Source: Pseudovibrio ascidiaceicola (lineage in GTDB: Bacteria > Pseudomonadota > Alphaproteobacteria > Rhizobiales > Stappiaceae). Taken from it: a stretch of DNA of 64,000 nt. The notes beneath the pieces are model-generated. The model saw only the letters and a list, made by a program, of their open reading frames with translations, was not told the origin of the DNA and did not search any database. Of the stretch, positions 9,103 to 18,036 are shown in pieces (the first letter of the stretch is position 1; each line of letters starts with the position of its first letter). The translations under genes and the position numbers were made by a program. Location of the stretch: positions 84,961 to 148,960 of the forward strand of contig NZ_FOSK01000014.1 in the NCBI RefSeq assembly GCF_900114245.1, in the 5' to 3' direction.

Positions 9103-10050
9103 GGTGCACTTCTAACTACTGTCGCTCACGGAAAGAAATACTTCATCCCGCCATGGTCTCAATTTGAGCAAGCCCCCAACACCCTCAGAAGAGCTATCTC
9201 ACGAACTGTCAGCGATACTGCAGACCAGTCTTGCTTTGCCTATATCCCCTGCAAAGGCGCAACTAGGTCGCTGAGTAACGCAACAGAAAATCAGATCTAA
9301 GCTTCGCATTAGTTAGATTTTTCATAGAAATCTTACCAATCACAATCTGATTTCAATTGGGGTAGGTATTTGATTCCAAGTAATAAAGTCAATTAGATAA
9401 ATATAGATTGCCACATAACTTAATTTATGAATATGCGTATAATAGTTTAACTATTCTAATCTGCGATTATGCGAAAATTTTAACTAACCTATACTTTAAT
9501 GACATTGCGGGATGTTTCATAAAATTTCCCTAAAATCCAATACAGTTAAATTGTATGGAATTTTTGGCAGAAAACAAACGTTCTTGAGCCCCTAGAATAC
9601 TGAGAGTTCGAATGCTTAAGGGTGTCTGTAGGTCGCTGGAGGGTGAATCTTGCAGCAATTCTGCTGATTTTTTGAGGCGTATATTAAGAGAAATTCGCTG
9701 TGATATAGTAGTTAATTTACTACAATTAGAATGAAATAGTAATGGTAATTTATTAATTTAGATTTCAATTTGCGTAATCCTCACAATACTTTACAAAATC
9801 ATTTTATTGAATTGACTTAATTGCTTTTTGTAAAATATTTACGTCCTAGGTTGCTTTGGGTGTCAAGTGTTCACTGGGAATGTTCAGTAAAAATTTAATC
9901 TTACAGCAATCGTGCATAGGCTCTGCGGCGCAGGCCAGCATGGATCAGAAGCCAATTTGTTACTTGAGTTACTCAGTCGCTCTGAATGGTTGAGGTGCAG
10001 GGGCAGGTGGGTTTGTTGTTATACCTAGTTTATTTGATTGAACAAGACAA
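9103..10050. other. AT-rich divergent intergenic region of the exopolysaccharide locus
   Basis: A 948-bp stretch with no credible ORF. From about 9300 to 9900 it is strongly AT-rich, with many A/T runs, unlike the genes on either side. It separates the two divergent halves of the polysaccharide locus and must hold promoters for both. Its length and composition suggest control by DNA-bending or xenogeneic-silencer proteins. I cannot place a promoter with confidence. Confidence 0.6.
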
Positions 10051-11160
10051 ATGCGAATACTTCTTGTTGCCAACAGCAGCTTTAAACTAATCAACTTCCG
10101 GCGTACTTTGATTGAGCAGTTGTTGCGAGAAGGGCATGAGCTCATTGCAGCAGCCCCTCGCGATGACTACACGCCAGATTTCAAGAAAATGGGTGTGAGA
10201 TACATCGAGCTCCCCATGGATGCCACCGGCACCTCCGTTGTTGCTGAACTAAAGCTGCTCCTGCGAATTTTCGGGATTACACGACGATATCGACCTGATG
10301 CCGCACTGGGCTTTACAATCAAGCCCAACATCTACGGGGCCTTGTCTGCGCGCTTGCTCGGTATTCCGTTTGTCCCGAATATCACCGGGATGGGCAGCGT
10401 CTTTGACCGTGATGATCTGTTTGCCCGTTTGATCAAAGGGCTTTATCGATCTGCATTTCGCAGGTGCCCACGGGTCTTCCTTCAAAATCCGGAAGACCTT
10501 GCCTTTTTTGTCAAAACAGGGCTGATTTCCAAAGAGCAGGCCTGTCTTTTGCCTGGGTCAGGTGTCGATCTTACGAGTTTCCACTCAACCGCTCTTCCGG
10601 GCAACAGTCATCGCCGCACTTTTACACTCGTCGCACGCATGCTGCGCGAGAAGGGGGTTCTGGAGTTTGTTGAAGCGGCTCGTGCGCTTTCTCCCAACTT
10701 CCCCGATGCCCGTTTCGTCTTATTAGGGCCGTCAGGCTCCGGAAAGGCCGGTGCATTAAGTGAAGACGATATGAAGACGCTTACGGCCGACGGCGTTGTT
10801 GAATATCTGGGATCAGTAAAGGATGTTCGTCCAGTTGTAGCTGATGCCGACTGTGTTGTTCTTCCTTCGTACTATCGGGAAGGCACACCAAGGTCGCTGC
10901 TTGAAGCCGCTGCGATGGGTCGCCCGATCATCACAACAACCATTCCGGGATGTAAGGATGTGGTTGATGAAGGCCAGAATGGTTTCCTCTGTGAGCCAAG
11001 AAGCACGCAATCAATTGAAACTGCAATGCGGCAATTTCTTTTGATGAGTGAGACCGCGATAAATGAGATGGGGCATGCCTCGCGCAAAAAGGCTGAACAG
11101 ACCTTTGATGAGAGAATAGTGGTTGATCACTATACCTCAATTTTGCAGGCAACGGCTTAG
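10051..11160 (+). CDS. GT4-family glycosyltransferase
   Basis: A 369-residue retaining GT-B glycosyltransferase. The N-terminal Rossmann domain begins ILLVANSSFKLINFRRTLIE and has the family segment GFTIKPNIYGALSARLLGIP. The C-terminal domain (from about residue 185) carries LVARMLREKGV and the nucleotide-sugar-binding E-x7-E region in REGTPRSLLEAAAMGRPIIT. It most resembles PglA-type and capsule GT4 enzymes that add the second sugar to an undecaprenyl-PP-linked primer, which suits a locus with one phosphoglycosyl transferase. It is the first gene of the plus-strand half. No strong SD precedes the ATG. Donor sugar is not predictable from sequence. Confidence 0.9.
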   Translation: MRILLVANSSFKLINFRRTLIEQLLREGHELIAAAPRDDYTPDFKKMGVRYIELPMDATGTSVVAELKLLLRIFGITRRYRPDAALGFTIKPNIYGALSARLLGIPFVPNITGMGSVFDRDDLFARLIKGLYRSAFRRCPRVFLQNPEDLAFFVKTGLISKEQACLLPGSGVDLTSFHSTALPGNSHRRTFTLVARMLREKGVLEFVEAARALSPNFPDARFVLLGPSGSGKAGALSEDDMKTLTADGVVEYLGSVKDVRPVVADADCVVLPSYYREGTPRSLLEAAAMGRPIITTTIPGCKDVVDEGQNGFLCEPRSTQSIETAMRQFLLMSETAINEMGHASRKKAEQTFDERIVVDHYTSILQATA

Positions 11161-11325
11161 GTCAAAATCTCAGTTACATATGAGTTTCAGAGGGCCTTTA
11201 AAGTCCAGCCCAGATCAACTTTGGTACGTAAAATCATCGGCTTACTCTTTCTTGTCGCGCATTGGTTCGCAACCGCGCCAGGCGCACGACGAAAGAGAGG
11301 TAAGACAGAAGAAAAGGGAATTGGT

Positions 11326-11919
11326 GTGAAGCAAAAACTGCTCAATGGCTTAACAGGTCTTGTTATCCTTGGCCTTCTGCAGGGCTGCGCTTCGGGCGAG
11401 TTCGCAGAACATAACACGCAAAGCCAGATGGCATCTGGTCGCGTCTTTTCACAGCCGGAGGTGTATCGCCTTGGGCCAAGCGACAAACTGCGTGTCATGG
11501 TGTTTGGAGAGCCTGATCTTTCAGGGGAGTTTGTTGTCGATGATCAAGGGAAGCTCGATCTGCCTCTCATTGGTGATATTCCCGCTGGCAACAGCAGTGT
11601 GAAAGAGCTGGAAACCCGCATCATCACCGCCTTGAAAGATGGCTATCTGAAGGAGCCGCGTGTGAGCCTGGAGGTTATCAGTTCACGTCCATTCTTCATT
11701 CAGGGGGAAGTCGCACGGCCAGGAGAGTACTCCTATAAGAACGGACTAACCCTTCAGGACGCCATCGCTGTTGCGGGCGGATATTCTTATCGCGCGAATA
11801 CATCCAACATCTTCATTCGGCCAGTTGGCAGCAACTATGAAGTACCGGTGAACCTGACGGGTGCACGGCTCTATTTGCGTCCTGGTGATAGTATTCGTAT
11901 TCCAGAAAGATATTTCTAG
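11326..11919 (+). CDS. Polysaccharide export lipoprotein (short OPX, ExoF/GumB-like)
   Basis: A 197-residue lipoprotein of the outer-membrane polysaccharide export family. I choose the GTG at 11326 because it has GGGAA upstream and gives a clean lipoprotein signal with lipobox LLQGC (Cys at residue 21). The longer in-frame TTG at 11221 gives an unnatural N-terminus. The PES domain begins at YRLGPSDKLRVMVFGEPDLS and an SLBB-type domain contains FFIQGEVARPGEYSY and LTLQDAIAVAGGY. The protein ends soon after the SLBB domain and has no C-terminal amphipathic helix to form a Wza-like alpha-barrel, so it probably depends on a separate barrel (the gene at 6986 is the candidate). Confidence 0.88.
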   Translation: MKQKLLNGLTGLVILGLLQGCASGEFAEHNTQSQMASGRVFSQPEVYRLGPSDKLRVMVFGEPDLSGEFVVDDQGKLDLPLIGDIPAGNSSVKELETRIITALKDGYLKEPRVSLEVISSRPFFIQGEVARPGEYSYKNGLTLQDAIAVAGGYSYRANTSNIFIRPVGSNYEVPVNLTGARLYLRPGDSIRIPERYF

Positions 11920-12000
11920 TCCCGTGCAAATCAAAATGAAAATACAGCACTTCACTCCAATGTCAGCACAGTGCAGGTGTTCCGAAAAGGGGCGACAGCT

Positions 12001-13299
12001 ATGATCGCTCGCCTGCTCAGACATCAGGCTGGCATCAAGGTTCTGGCCCTCAAAGGCACTGAGGCGTTGGCCGGTGCTGCCATGACCATCTATCTGGCAC
12101 GAATACTTGGACCTTCGGCTTTTGGTGTCTTTGCGTTCGGGCTCGCAACAATAATGTTGCTGGCAATCCCGATCAAAAACGGCGCATCGACATTGATCAC
12201 GAAGCATGTGGCTATTGCTCGTGAACGAAGTGGAGCTGAACAGGCAGGACCTCTGCTGGCAACCGGACTTCGCTTGTCTCTTCTTTATGCAGGCGTGCCG
12301 ATCGTTTGTCTTTGGACAGTTGTGGCATTGAGTGAAAACGCGAATGCCTTTGTTGTAAGTGTAGCACTCTTCTCACTGGCTCTTCCGTTCCTGTGCCTTA
12401 CGGGCTTGATGGAAGGGGTCCTGCGAGGCAGCTTCCGGCCAAACGCTGCGATCCTTGTCGGAACCGTTCTTGTGCCATTGTTAGTCTTGGCGACAGCGTT
12501 TCTTTTGACGGAGCAAATGCAGGCGCAAGGCTGGATGTTTGCTGTTGCTGCCTATATCGCAGCCGCGATCGCTATCACTGTTATGAGTCTGCTGCTTTCC
12601 CGCCCATATCTTCACAACCTGCTACCCGTCCCAAAAGAAAACCGTATGGGTGGTCGTCAATGGCTACACCTCGTCGCTCCCTTCGCGATTGTAACAGGAC
12701 TACTGATCTTCAATCGCCAGATCGATACGATACTTCTGGGTGTGCTTGCCGGAGAAAAAGAGGCTGGAATTTACCGAATCGCCGCTCAGGCATCAGTGCT
12801 TGTCACATTTGGCGTACAAGCCATTGGCCACCTTTATGCGCCCTATCTTGCGACAGCAGATAGAACGACAGCTCCCTTGAAAATCTCAGGATACCTTCGC
12901 AAAAGTGTTCTCTTCTCAATCGCCTTCGGCCTGTTTGCTCTCGTGGCACTCGCAGTCTGGGGAGACGATATTATCACCTTGTTAGCGGGGCCAGAATATC
13001 TGCCAGCCTATCCGGTGATGCTCATACTCTGCGCTGCCAATCTGGCTGTGGCCGCAAACGGAGCAACTATGCAAGCGCTTTATATGCAAGGACATCAAAA
13101 GCGCACGGCTTGGATCTTCTTTGCATCGGGTGTTCTTTCCGTTGCTGCAAATGCGACATTGATCCCGTATCTGGGCATCAACGGTGCAGCAATTGCATCC
13201 TCTGCAGCCATTCTTTCATGGTCACTGGGCCTTCGCTGGTTAGCTTGCGGAGTGTGGCGACTTTCTTATCTAACACTCTCACCTCGTGACCAGGAGTGA
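12001..13299 (+). CDS. Wzx-type polysaccharide flippase
   Basis: About 432 residues with some 12-14 hydrophobic segments across its length, consistent with the MOP/PST flippase superfamily that moves undecaprenyl-PP-linked repeat units to the periplasm. The N-terminal stretch with KGTEALAGAAMTIYLARILG and GPSAFGVFAFG matches the family's conserved first helices, where GPxxyGxfa is typical. The ATG at 12001 is preceded by AAAAGGGG; an in-frame GTG at 11971 is less convincing. It sits between the export lipoprotein and the ATP-grasp gene, and its TGA lies 6 bp before the next ATG, so it is cotranscribed. Confidence 0.88.
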   Translation: MIARLLRHQAGIKVLALKGTEALAGAAMTIYLARILGPSAFGVFAFGLATIMLLAIPIKNGASTLITKHVAIARERSGAEQAGPLLATGLRLSLLYAGVPIVCLWTVVALSENANAFVVSVALFSLALPFLCLTGLMEGVLRGSFRPNAAILVGTVLVPLLVLATAFLLTEQMQAQGWMFAVAAYIAAAIAITVMSLLLSRPYLHNLLPVPKENRMGGRQWLHLVAPFAIVTGLLIFNRQIDTILLGVLAGEKEAGIYRIAAQASVLVTFGVQAIGHLYAPYLATADRTTAPLKISGYLRKSVLFSIAFGLFALVALAVWGDDIITLLAGPEYLPAYPVMLILCAANLAVAANGATMQALYMQGHQKRTAWIFFASGVLSVAANATLIPYLGINGAAIASSAAILSWSLGLRWLACGVWRLSYLTLSPRDQE

Positions 13300-13305
13300 C
13301 AGCTC

Positions 13306-14205
13306 ATGAAGCTACAAAACTTCCTTCCAACCGGACATTTCTGGGACAACGCACTTTCTATCTTAAACGCGCGAAAACGCTTGGGATATTTCCCGAATCC
13401 GCGGAAGCCACGCAGTTTTAATGAGCATATCCTTGCGCAAAAATGGGCTTTTCGGGGGGACCTTGCACTCGCAAGTCGTGTGACAGACAAGGCAGAAGTA
13501 AAAAAATGGCTCTCTGAGATCGGTATGGAGCACCTGATTGTGCCCACACTTGGTGTCTATAAGAATACTTGGGATATTGAGGCGTTCCATTTCGAAGGTG
13601 AGCTTATTGCCAAATCGACACATGGCAGTGGCGAAGCTTTGATCCGAACCGCCCAGAACGGTAAGGCCTTTTCTTTGGAAGACTTAGAAGTCTTCAGAAG
13701 TTGGTTCTCTGAGGACTACTATAAACGCAGCCGGGAGCCGAACTATAAGGGGCTTAGCAAACGGATCATCGTAGAACCGTTGTTGCGTGATGAAACAGGC
13801 AATCCACCCAAGGACTTTAAGTTCTTTTGTGCAGACGGTGAACCTTTTGCTGTTCAAGTCGATCATGGTCGGTACACACACCATACCCGACAACTGTATG
13901 ATACGAGCTGGCAGCTTCTCCCATATTCAATGTGCTACGACCGGAATCCGGTCCCAATGCGCAAACCAGTCTTGCTCGATAAAGCTCTTGAGGCAGCACG
14001 TCAGCTCTCAAAAGGCTTCGGATTTGTCCGCGTAGATTTCTATTTCATGCCATCAGGCCTCAAACTAGGAGAAATGACATTCTTCCCGGGAAATGGTGCT
14101 GAGCGTTTTTCTCCAGCAGAAGGAGATGCTCAGTTGGGGCGGCAAATCAGGAAAGTCAGCTTTACTGCCGACCAGACAGCTGGAATGCAAAAGCGAAAGG
14201 CATAA
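13306..14205 (+). CDS. TupA-like ATP-grasp protein
   Basis: A 299-residue member of the TupA-like ATP-grasp family. TupA is named for teichuronopeptide synthesis, in which an amino acid is ligated to a polysaccharide. Visible family features are the N-terminal NARKRLGYFPNPRKPRSFNE, the IAKSTHGSGEAL loop, the IIVEPLL strand, DFKFFCADGEPFAVQVDHGR and the C-terminal FVRVDFYF then LGEMTFFPGNGAERFSP, which would supply ATP/Mg ligands. The ATG has CAGGAG upstream. It lies in the plus half of the polysaccharide operon, so it probably adds an amino acid or other acyl group to the polymer. The reaction is inferred, because few members have been tested. Confidence 0.85.
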   Translation: MKLQNFLPTGHFWDNALSILNARKRLGYFPNPRKPRSFNEHILAQKWAFRGDLALASRVTDKAEVKKWLSEIGMEHLIVPTLGVYKNTWDIEAFHFEGELIAKSTHGSGEALIRTAQNGKAFSLEDLEVFRSWFSEDYYKRSREPNYKGLSKRIIVEPLLRDETGNPPKDFKFFCADGEPFAVQVDHGRYTHHTRQLYDTSWQLLPYSMCYDRNPVPMRKPVLLDKALEAARQLSKGFGFVRVDFYFMPSGLKLGEMTFFPGNGAERFSPAEGDAQLGRQIRKVSFTADQTAGMQKRKA

Positions 14206-14210
14206 GACCT

Positions 14211-15260
14211 ATGTGGCCATACGTCATCATGAGTGGGGTTGTGTATTCAGGTAGTATGCTGTCCGTTTTTGACAGACGCACATCTGTCGTAAGCTGGGCT
14301 ATGCTGGCGTCTTTTGCTGTTGCCTTGAGCGTTTTTATAGGTTTTCGTTTTGAGGTTGGAAAGGACTGGATACAGTACAATTACATCTTCAAATTGATAA
14401 CTGAACTACCCTTTATACAAGCAATGGCCTTTACAGATGCCGGTTATGGTTTTTTGAATTGGCTCTCCCATCAGATGGGGCTGGGCATTACTGGTGTCTT
14501 TTTCTTTTGCGCTGTGGTTTTGGTTGTTGGACTAGTGATGTTCGCTGCTCTAACGCCTTATCCTTGGCTTGCTGTTGCAGTTGCAATGCCGCACATCGTG
14601 ACGATCATGGCAATGGACCACGTGCGTCAAACCACTGCGCTCGGATTCATCTTGATTGGACTTGCATTTCTGGCGCGAGATCGTGTGTGGACATTCGTAG
14701 TCTGCATTTTGATGGGGGCATTATTTCATCGAACCGCTATTATGTGCCTGATATTTTGGCTCGTACTCGCGCAAAAAAATCGCATTTTGCTATATCCAGC
14801 GATACTGGCCATCTGTGCACTCCTGATAGAGTTCTTGCTGGCTGATCGTATCGGGGTCTACGTCTTGCGATATGTTGAAACGTCTGCCGGATCTCGAGGC
14901 GCACTGATAAGGTTACTATTCAATGCTTTGCCTGCGGCTGGTTTCCTGATTATCAGAAAAAACGTGAAGCTTCCCCAAAAGTTCGACAAGGTTATGAACT
15001 TGATGGCATGGATTGCTGTATTTTCACTTTTACTATTGCCGATGCTTCCCTCAGCTGTAATCGTTGATAGAATCGGAAAGTACTTCCTCCCAGTTCAAAT
15101 TCTATTCTACCCAATAATCATCTCTCAAATACGCGGATACGCATTGAGGTTTTCTGCTGCAGCTCTTATTTGTGCCTATCTGTTTCTGACACAGTTCTAT
15201 TGGCTCTACACGAGTGAACTGGCAGATTTTTGGGTGCCCTATAAAATGACTCAATTGTGA
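14211..15260 (+). CDS. EpsG/Wzy-like polysaccharide polymerase
   Basis: A 349-residue integral membrane protein with about 10 hydrophobic helices. It carries FIGFRFEVGKDWIQYNYIF near residue 45, the characteristic motif of EpsG-family proteins (R-x-x-x-G-x-D-W-x-x-Y). A periplasmic segment with MDHVRQTTALGFILIGLAF and LFHRTAIMCL follows, as in other EpsG/Wzy proteins. It should polymerise repeat units in the periplasm. It is the last gene of the plus-strand locus and starts 5 bp after the ATP-grasp stop codon. Wzx, Wzy, a co-polymerase and an OPX protein are thus all present, defining a Wzx/Wzy-dependent pathway. Confidence 0.85.
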   Translation: MWPYVIMSGVVYSGSMLSVFDRRTSVVSWAMLASFAVALSVFIGFRFEVGKDWIQYNYIFKLITELPFIQAMAFTDAGYGFLNWLSHQMGLGITGVFFFCAVVLVVGLVMFAALTPYPWLAVAVAMPHIVTIMAMDHVRQTTALGFILIGLAFLARDRVWTFVVCILMGALFHRTAIMCLIFWLVLAQKNRILLYPAILAICALLIEFLLADRIGVYVLRYVETSAGSRGALIRLLFNALPAAGFLIIRKNVKLPQKFDKVMNLMAWIAVFSLLLLPMLPSAVIVDRIGKYFLPVQILFYPIIISQIRGYALRFSAAALICAYLFLTQFYWLYTSELADFWVPYKMTQL

Positions 15261-15670
15261 GGGAACGGCCTATCTTGGAGCAGTCTGGTTTTGTCATAAT
15301 GCCGTACTGAAGCAGATTTTAACATCGGGACAATAAATGATGTTTCATCCGAGATGAGCATCCAGCTAAAATGTAGGTCTTCAATAAACACGGCCATAAC
15401 AGCGCCGAATACCAATATACAGCATATGTATTTGCCACGTACCTGTTCGCCTGCGACTTTAGCGAGTGAAAAGGGGATGCGGTTTGCAAGACTTTGAACT
15501 GAAGTTGCGTTCAAGTCGTAAACCGTTACGAATGCAGTCAGATCCGATCAGCGGTGCTTGCAAATTTCTAATTGTGTTGGATAAGAACGCCTGCTGATTG
15601 AACTGAGCGGATTGGGATGCTTAGTCTGGTTCCGTGCGTGCATCTGCTTACTAGTGTGGAGATTTATATT
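15261..15670. other. Intergenic region between polysaccharide locus and amidohydrolase
   Basis: About 410 bp with no convincing gene. A minus-strand frame at 15251-15514 (87 codons, one hydrophobic stretch) lacks an SD and family resemblance and overlaps the polymerase end. I see no clear terminator for the polysaccharide operon here. The region should hold the amidohydrolase promoter. Confidence 0.4.
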
Positions 15671-16840
15671 TTGGATACGATCCAGTTCCAATTGAATGCT
15701 GAGCAAGTTGCTTACCTGACAGATATTCGGCAAACGCTGCATAAAGCGCCGGAAGCTTCTGGTGAAGAAGAGCAAACTGGTCGCTTTATTGTTGAGCAAC
15801 TCGAGCGAATTGGGGCAGATCGTATTGTTTCCGGGCTTGGTGGTTATGGAGTAATCGCTGAATACCGAGGTATTGCAGATGGGCCAACTGTGATGATCCG
15901 GTGTGAGCTGGATGGGTTGCCGATTGAAGAGATCTCCGAGGTTCCGTACCGCTCACAAACTCCGGGCCGTGGCCATCTGTGCGGGCATGACGGGCACATG
16001 ACCATGGTTCTTGGTGTCGCTCATTTACTTGCCGGTCAGCGCCCAAAGCAAGGGCGTGTTGTGTTGATGTTCCAGCCAGCTGAAGAAACTGGAGCAGGGG
16101 CTGCGGCTGTGATTGAAGATCCGAATTTCGCAGAGTTTCGACCAGATTTTGCGTTCTCGCTGCACAATTTGCCAGGGCGACCTTTGGGTGAAGTCAGTAT
16201 TTGTCAGGAATATGCCAACTGTGCATCCCGTGGAATGCAGATCAACCTGCGCGGTAAGAGCTCGCATGCCGCCGCACCAGAAGATGGACTTTCCCCGGCC
16301 TCGGCGATCTCCGTGTTGATGGATCAGCTCGTAAAGCTCGGTGTTGGTGGGGAGATGAATGATCAATTCACACTCAGCACATTAACACATGTCCGCTTGG
16401 GCGAGCCGACGTTTGGAATTGCGCCGGGTTTCGGTGAGCTGCGTGTGACACTGCGGTCCATCAGTGATGCATTGATGGAAGATATGATTGCCCGAGCGCA
16501 AGAGGCTGTAGCACAAGCAACACCTGATCTGGATGTTGCAATCACATGGCACGATATTTTCCTCGCCTGTGTCAATCACCCAGAAAGTCGTGACCAGATT
16601 ATTCAGGCTGCGAAGCGGATCGGCACTCCATTGAGAGAACTGGACTATCCGATGCGTTGGTCCGAGGATTTTGGTCGGTTTGGATTGGATGGGGCAAAGT
16701 CTGCGATGTTCTTTTTGGGTTCTGGAGAAGCTCAGCCACAACTGCACAATCCAGACTATGACTTCCCGGAAGCACTGATACCAATCGGAGCAGAGCTATT
16801 CATAACAATCATTGAACAGCTTTTGGGACTTACTGACTAA
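15671..16840 (+). CDS. M20-family amidohydrolase (hippurate hydrolase / N-acyl-amino-acid hydrolase type)
   Basis: A metal-dependent amidase of the M20D group, which removes acyl groups from N-acyl amino acids. Di-metal ligands are visible in GHLCGHDGHM, PAEETGAGA and FSLHNLPG; a dimerisation domain follows with SSHAAAPEDGLSP, and the C-terminal His is in QLHNPDYDFPE. A 389-residue product from the TTG at 15671 matches family length and has GGAG 9 bp upstream. In-frame GTG at 15656 and ATG at 15617 would add an atypical N-terminus. A terminator follows. It stands alone but next to a LysR/TRAP/racemase set, so a link to uptake of acylated amino acids is a reasonable inference. Confidence 0.85.
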   Translation: MDTIQFQLNAEQVAYLTDIRQTLHKAPEASGEEEQTGRFIVEQLERIGADRIVSGLGGYGVIAEYRGIADGPTVMIRCELDGLPIEEISEVPYRSQTPGRGHLCGHDGHMTMVLGVAHLLAGQRPKQGRVVLMFQPAEETGAGAAAVIEDPNFAEFRPDFAFSLHNLPGRPLGEVSICQEYANCASRGMQINLRGKSSHAAAPEDGLSPASAISVLMDQLVKLGVGGEMNDQFTLSTLTHVRLGEPTFGIAPGFGELRVTLRSISDALMEDMIARAQEAVAQATPDLDVAITWHDIFLACVNHPESRDQIIQAAKRIGTPLRELDYPMRWSEDFGRFGLDGAKSAMFFLGSGEAQPQLHNPDYDFPEALIPIGAELFITIIEQLLGLTD

Positions 16841-16861
16841 GGCTCGCTGAATTGCCTGTAG

Positions 16862-16894
16862 CCCCATCTCTCTCTGAGGTGGGGTGTTCGTTTT
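16862..16894 (+). terminator. Intrinsic terminator after the amidohydrolase
   Basis: An 8-bp stem with one G-T pair (CCCCATCT / AGGTGGGG), a 7-nt loop, then TGTTCGTTTT. It lies 21 bp past the stop codon at 16840, with the T-run on the plus strand. Confidence 0.65.
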
Positions 16895-16910
16895 GGTCCA
16901 GCGATAAAGC

Positions 16911-17870
16911 CTAGTTCAGATAGCTTCTGTCTTCCAGAGACACCTTTTTAATTTCGTCCCGCAGGATCTCAATAAACGCAGCCTCCGCTGCATTGTGCCT
17001 AGTTTTTGAGTTTGTGATGAGTGCAATGTCGTAGATCGGCAGATCTGCAAAATCGGTAACGCGCCATAATCGCTTCGCCTCAACATAAGGCCGCGCCACA
17101 TGGACTGGGAAAGGTCCGACACCCACACCAATTTCGATCAATCGGCGCAACTCTTCCAAATGATAGGACCGGCCAACGGGTGAATGCTCAATGCCCAGCT
17201 TGTTGCGCGCCATGGCAAATTCACTCATTTCGCCGCCGGGTTCATCGGTTGGAAAAGTCACATAGGGCTCATGGGCAAGCTCTTCCTTGCGGATATCATC
17301 GCGCCCAAACAGCGGGCTGAGCCGGCCACAATAAAGCGCAAATCTCTCGCGGTAGATAATCTCGTAGGTCAGGCCAGGTTGACGGGCTGTGGTGAGGCCG
17401 ATCCCACATGAAGCCGTTTTGCGTTTAACTTGCGTGACCACATCACCGCTTGTTGCAACTTTAATTGAGAGCGTTGCCTTAGGATGTGTCTTGTGAAACC
17501 GCACAAAGGCAGCATCAATCACAGGTGACTCGGCGTGGGTTGCCGTAGCGATAGAAACGTGTCCGGTCACATCCTCCCGCACGTCTTTCAGCACCGCTGC
17601 GATGCGTGAAACCCCGCTATAAATTTCCAAGCATTCTTCATAGAGAAGCTGTCCGGCTTTGGTCAGTGAGAACTCACCTGCATTCCGATCTATCAGCACG
17701 CAATCAAATTGATTTTCCAGTCGTTTCAATGCGTTGGTGATTGCTGGCTGGGTTAGCAGCAATCGTTTAGCAGCTTTAGTAACCCCTTTCTCTTCAACGA
17801 TAATGAGAAAGGTATAAAGCAGGTTCCAATCGAGGTTTCGACAGAAGCGTTCAAGAGAGGTTCTATTCAT
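16911..17870 (-). CDS. LysR-family transcriptional regulator
   Basis: A 319-residue LysR regulator: N-terminal winged HTH at about residues 14-73 (VTKAAKRLLLTQPAITNALKRLE is the usual helix-turn-helix region) and a C-terminal periplasmic-binding-fold effector domain. It is divergent from TRAP transporter 1 with a 166-bp shared region, the usual arrangement for a LysR regulator that controls its neighbour and itself. The effector is probably the TRAP substrate or a product of it. Confidence 0.9.
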   Translation of the reverse strand: MNRTSLERFCRNLDWNLLYTFLIIVEEKGVTKAAKRLLLTQPAITNALKRLENQFDCVLIDRNAGEFSLTKAGQLLYEECLEIYSGVSRIAAVLKDVREDVTGHVSIATATHAESPVIDAAFVRFHKTHPKATLSIKVATSGDVVTQVKRKTASCGIGLTTARQPGLTYEIIYRERFALYCGRLSPLFGRDDIRKEELAHEPYVTFPTDEPGGEMSEFAMARNKLGIEHSPVGRSYHLEELRRLIEIGVGVGPFPVHVARPYVEAKRLWRVTDFADLPIYDIALITNSKTRHNAAEAAFIEILRDEIKKVSLEDRSYLN

Positions 17871-17896
17871 GGGGCATTACTCAAATTTATATCTAC

Positions 17897-17920
17897 ATTA
17901 AATATATGAACTTGCTTAAT
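17897..17920. promoter_or_regulatory. Possible LysR-type binding site
   Basis: An ATTAA / TTAAT dyad with 14 bp between the arms lies in the divergent region between the LysR gene and TRAP operon 1, where LysR proteins bind T-N11-A dyads. The match is short and AT-rich, so it may be chance. Confidence 0.25.
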
Positions 17921-18036
17921 GCGTCCACTCTTGGTCCTATGAATTTATGCGTAGGTTGTTAGTTGCAGCAAAAAGGGGTAGCGCACACAACCAGCACTCG
18001 GCATGCGCAAAAAACGATTTTCCGGAGGAGAGACAC

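Noticed and set aside
12393..12863. Long shadow frame (156 codons) inside the flippase gene
   Set aside because: Arg/Ser/Cys-rich product typical of an out-of-frame reading of a real gene; the flippase frame is clearly coding.
15251..15514. Minus-strand 87-codon frame after the EpsG-like gene
   Set aside because: It overlaps the end of the polymerase gene, has no SD and no family resemblance; only one hydrophobic stretch.
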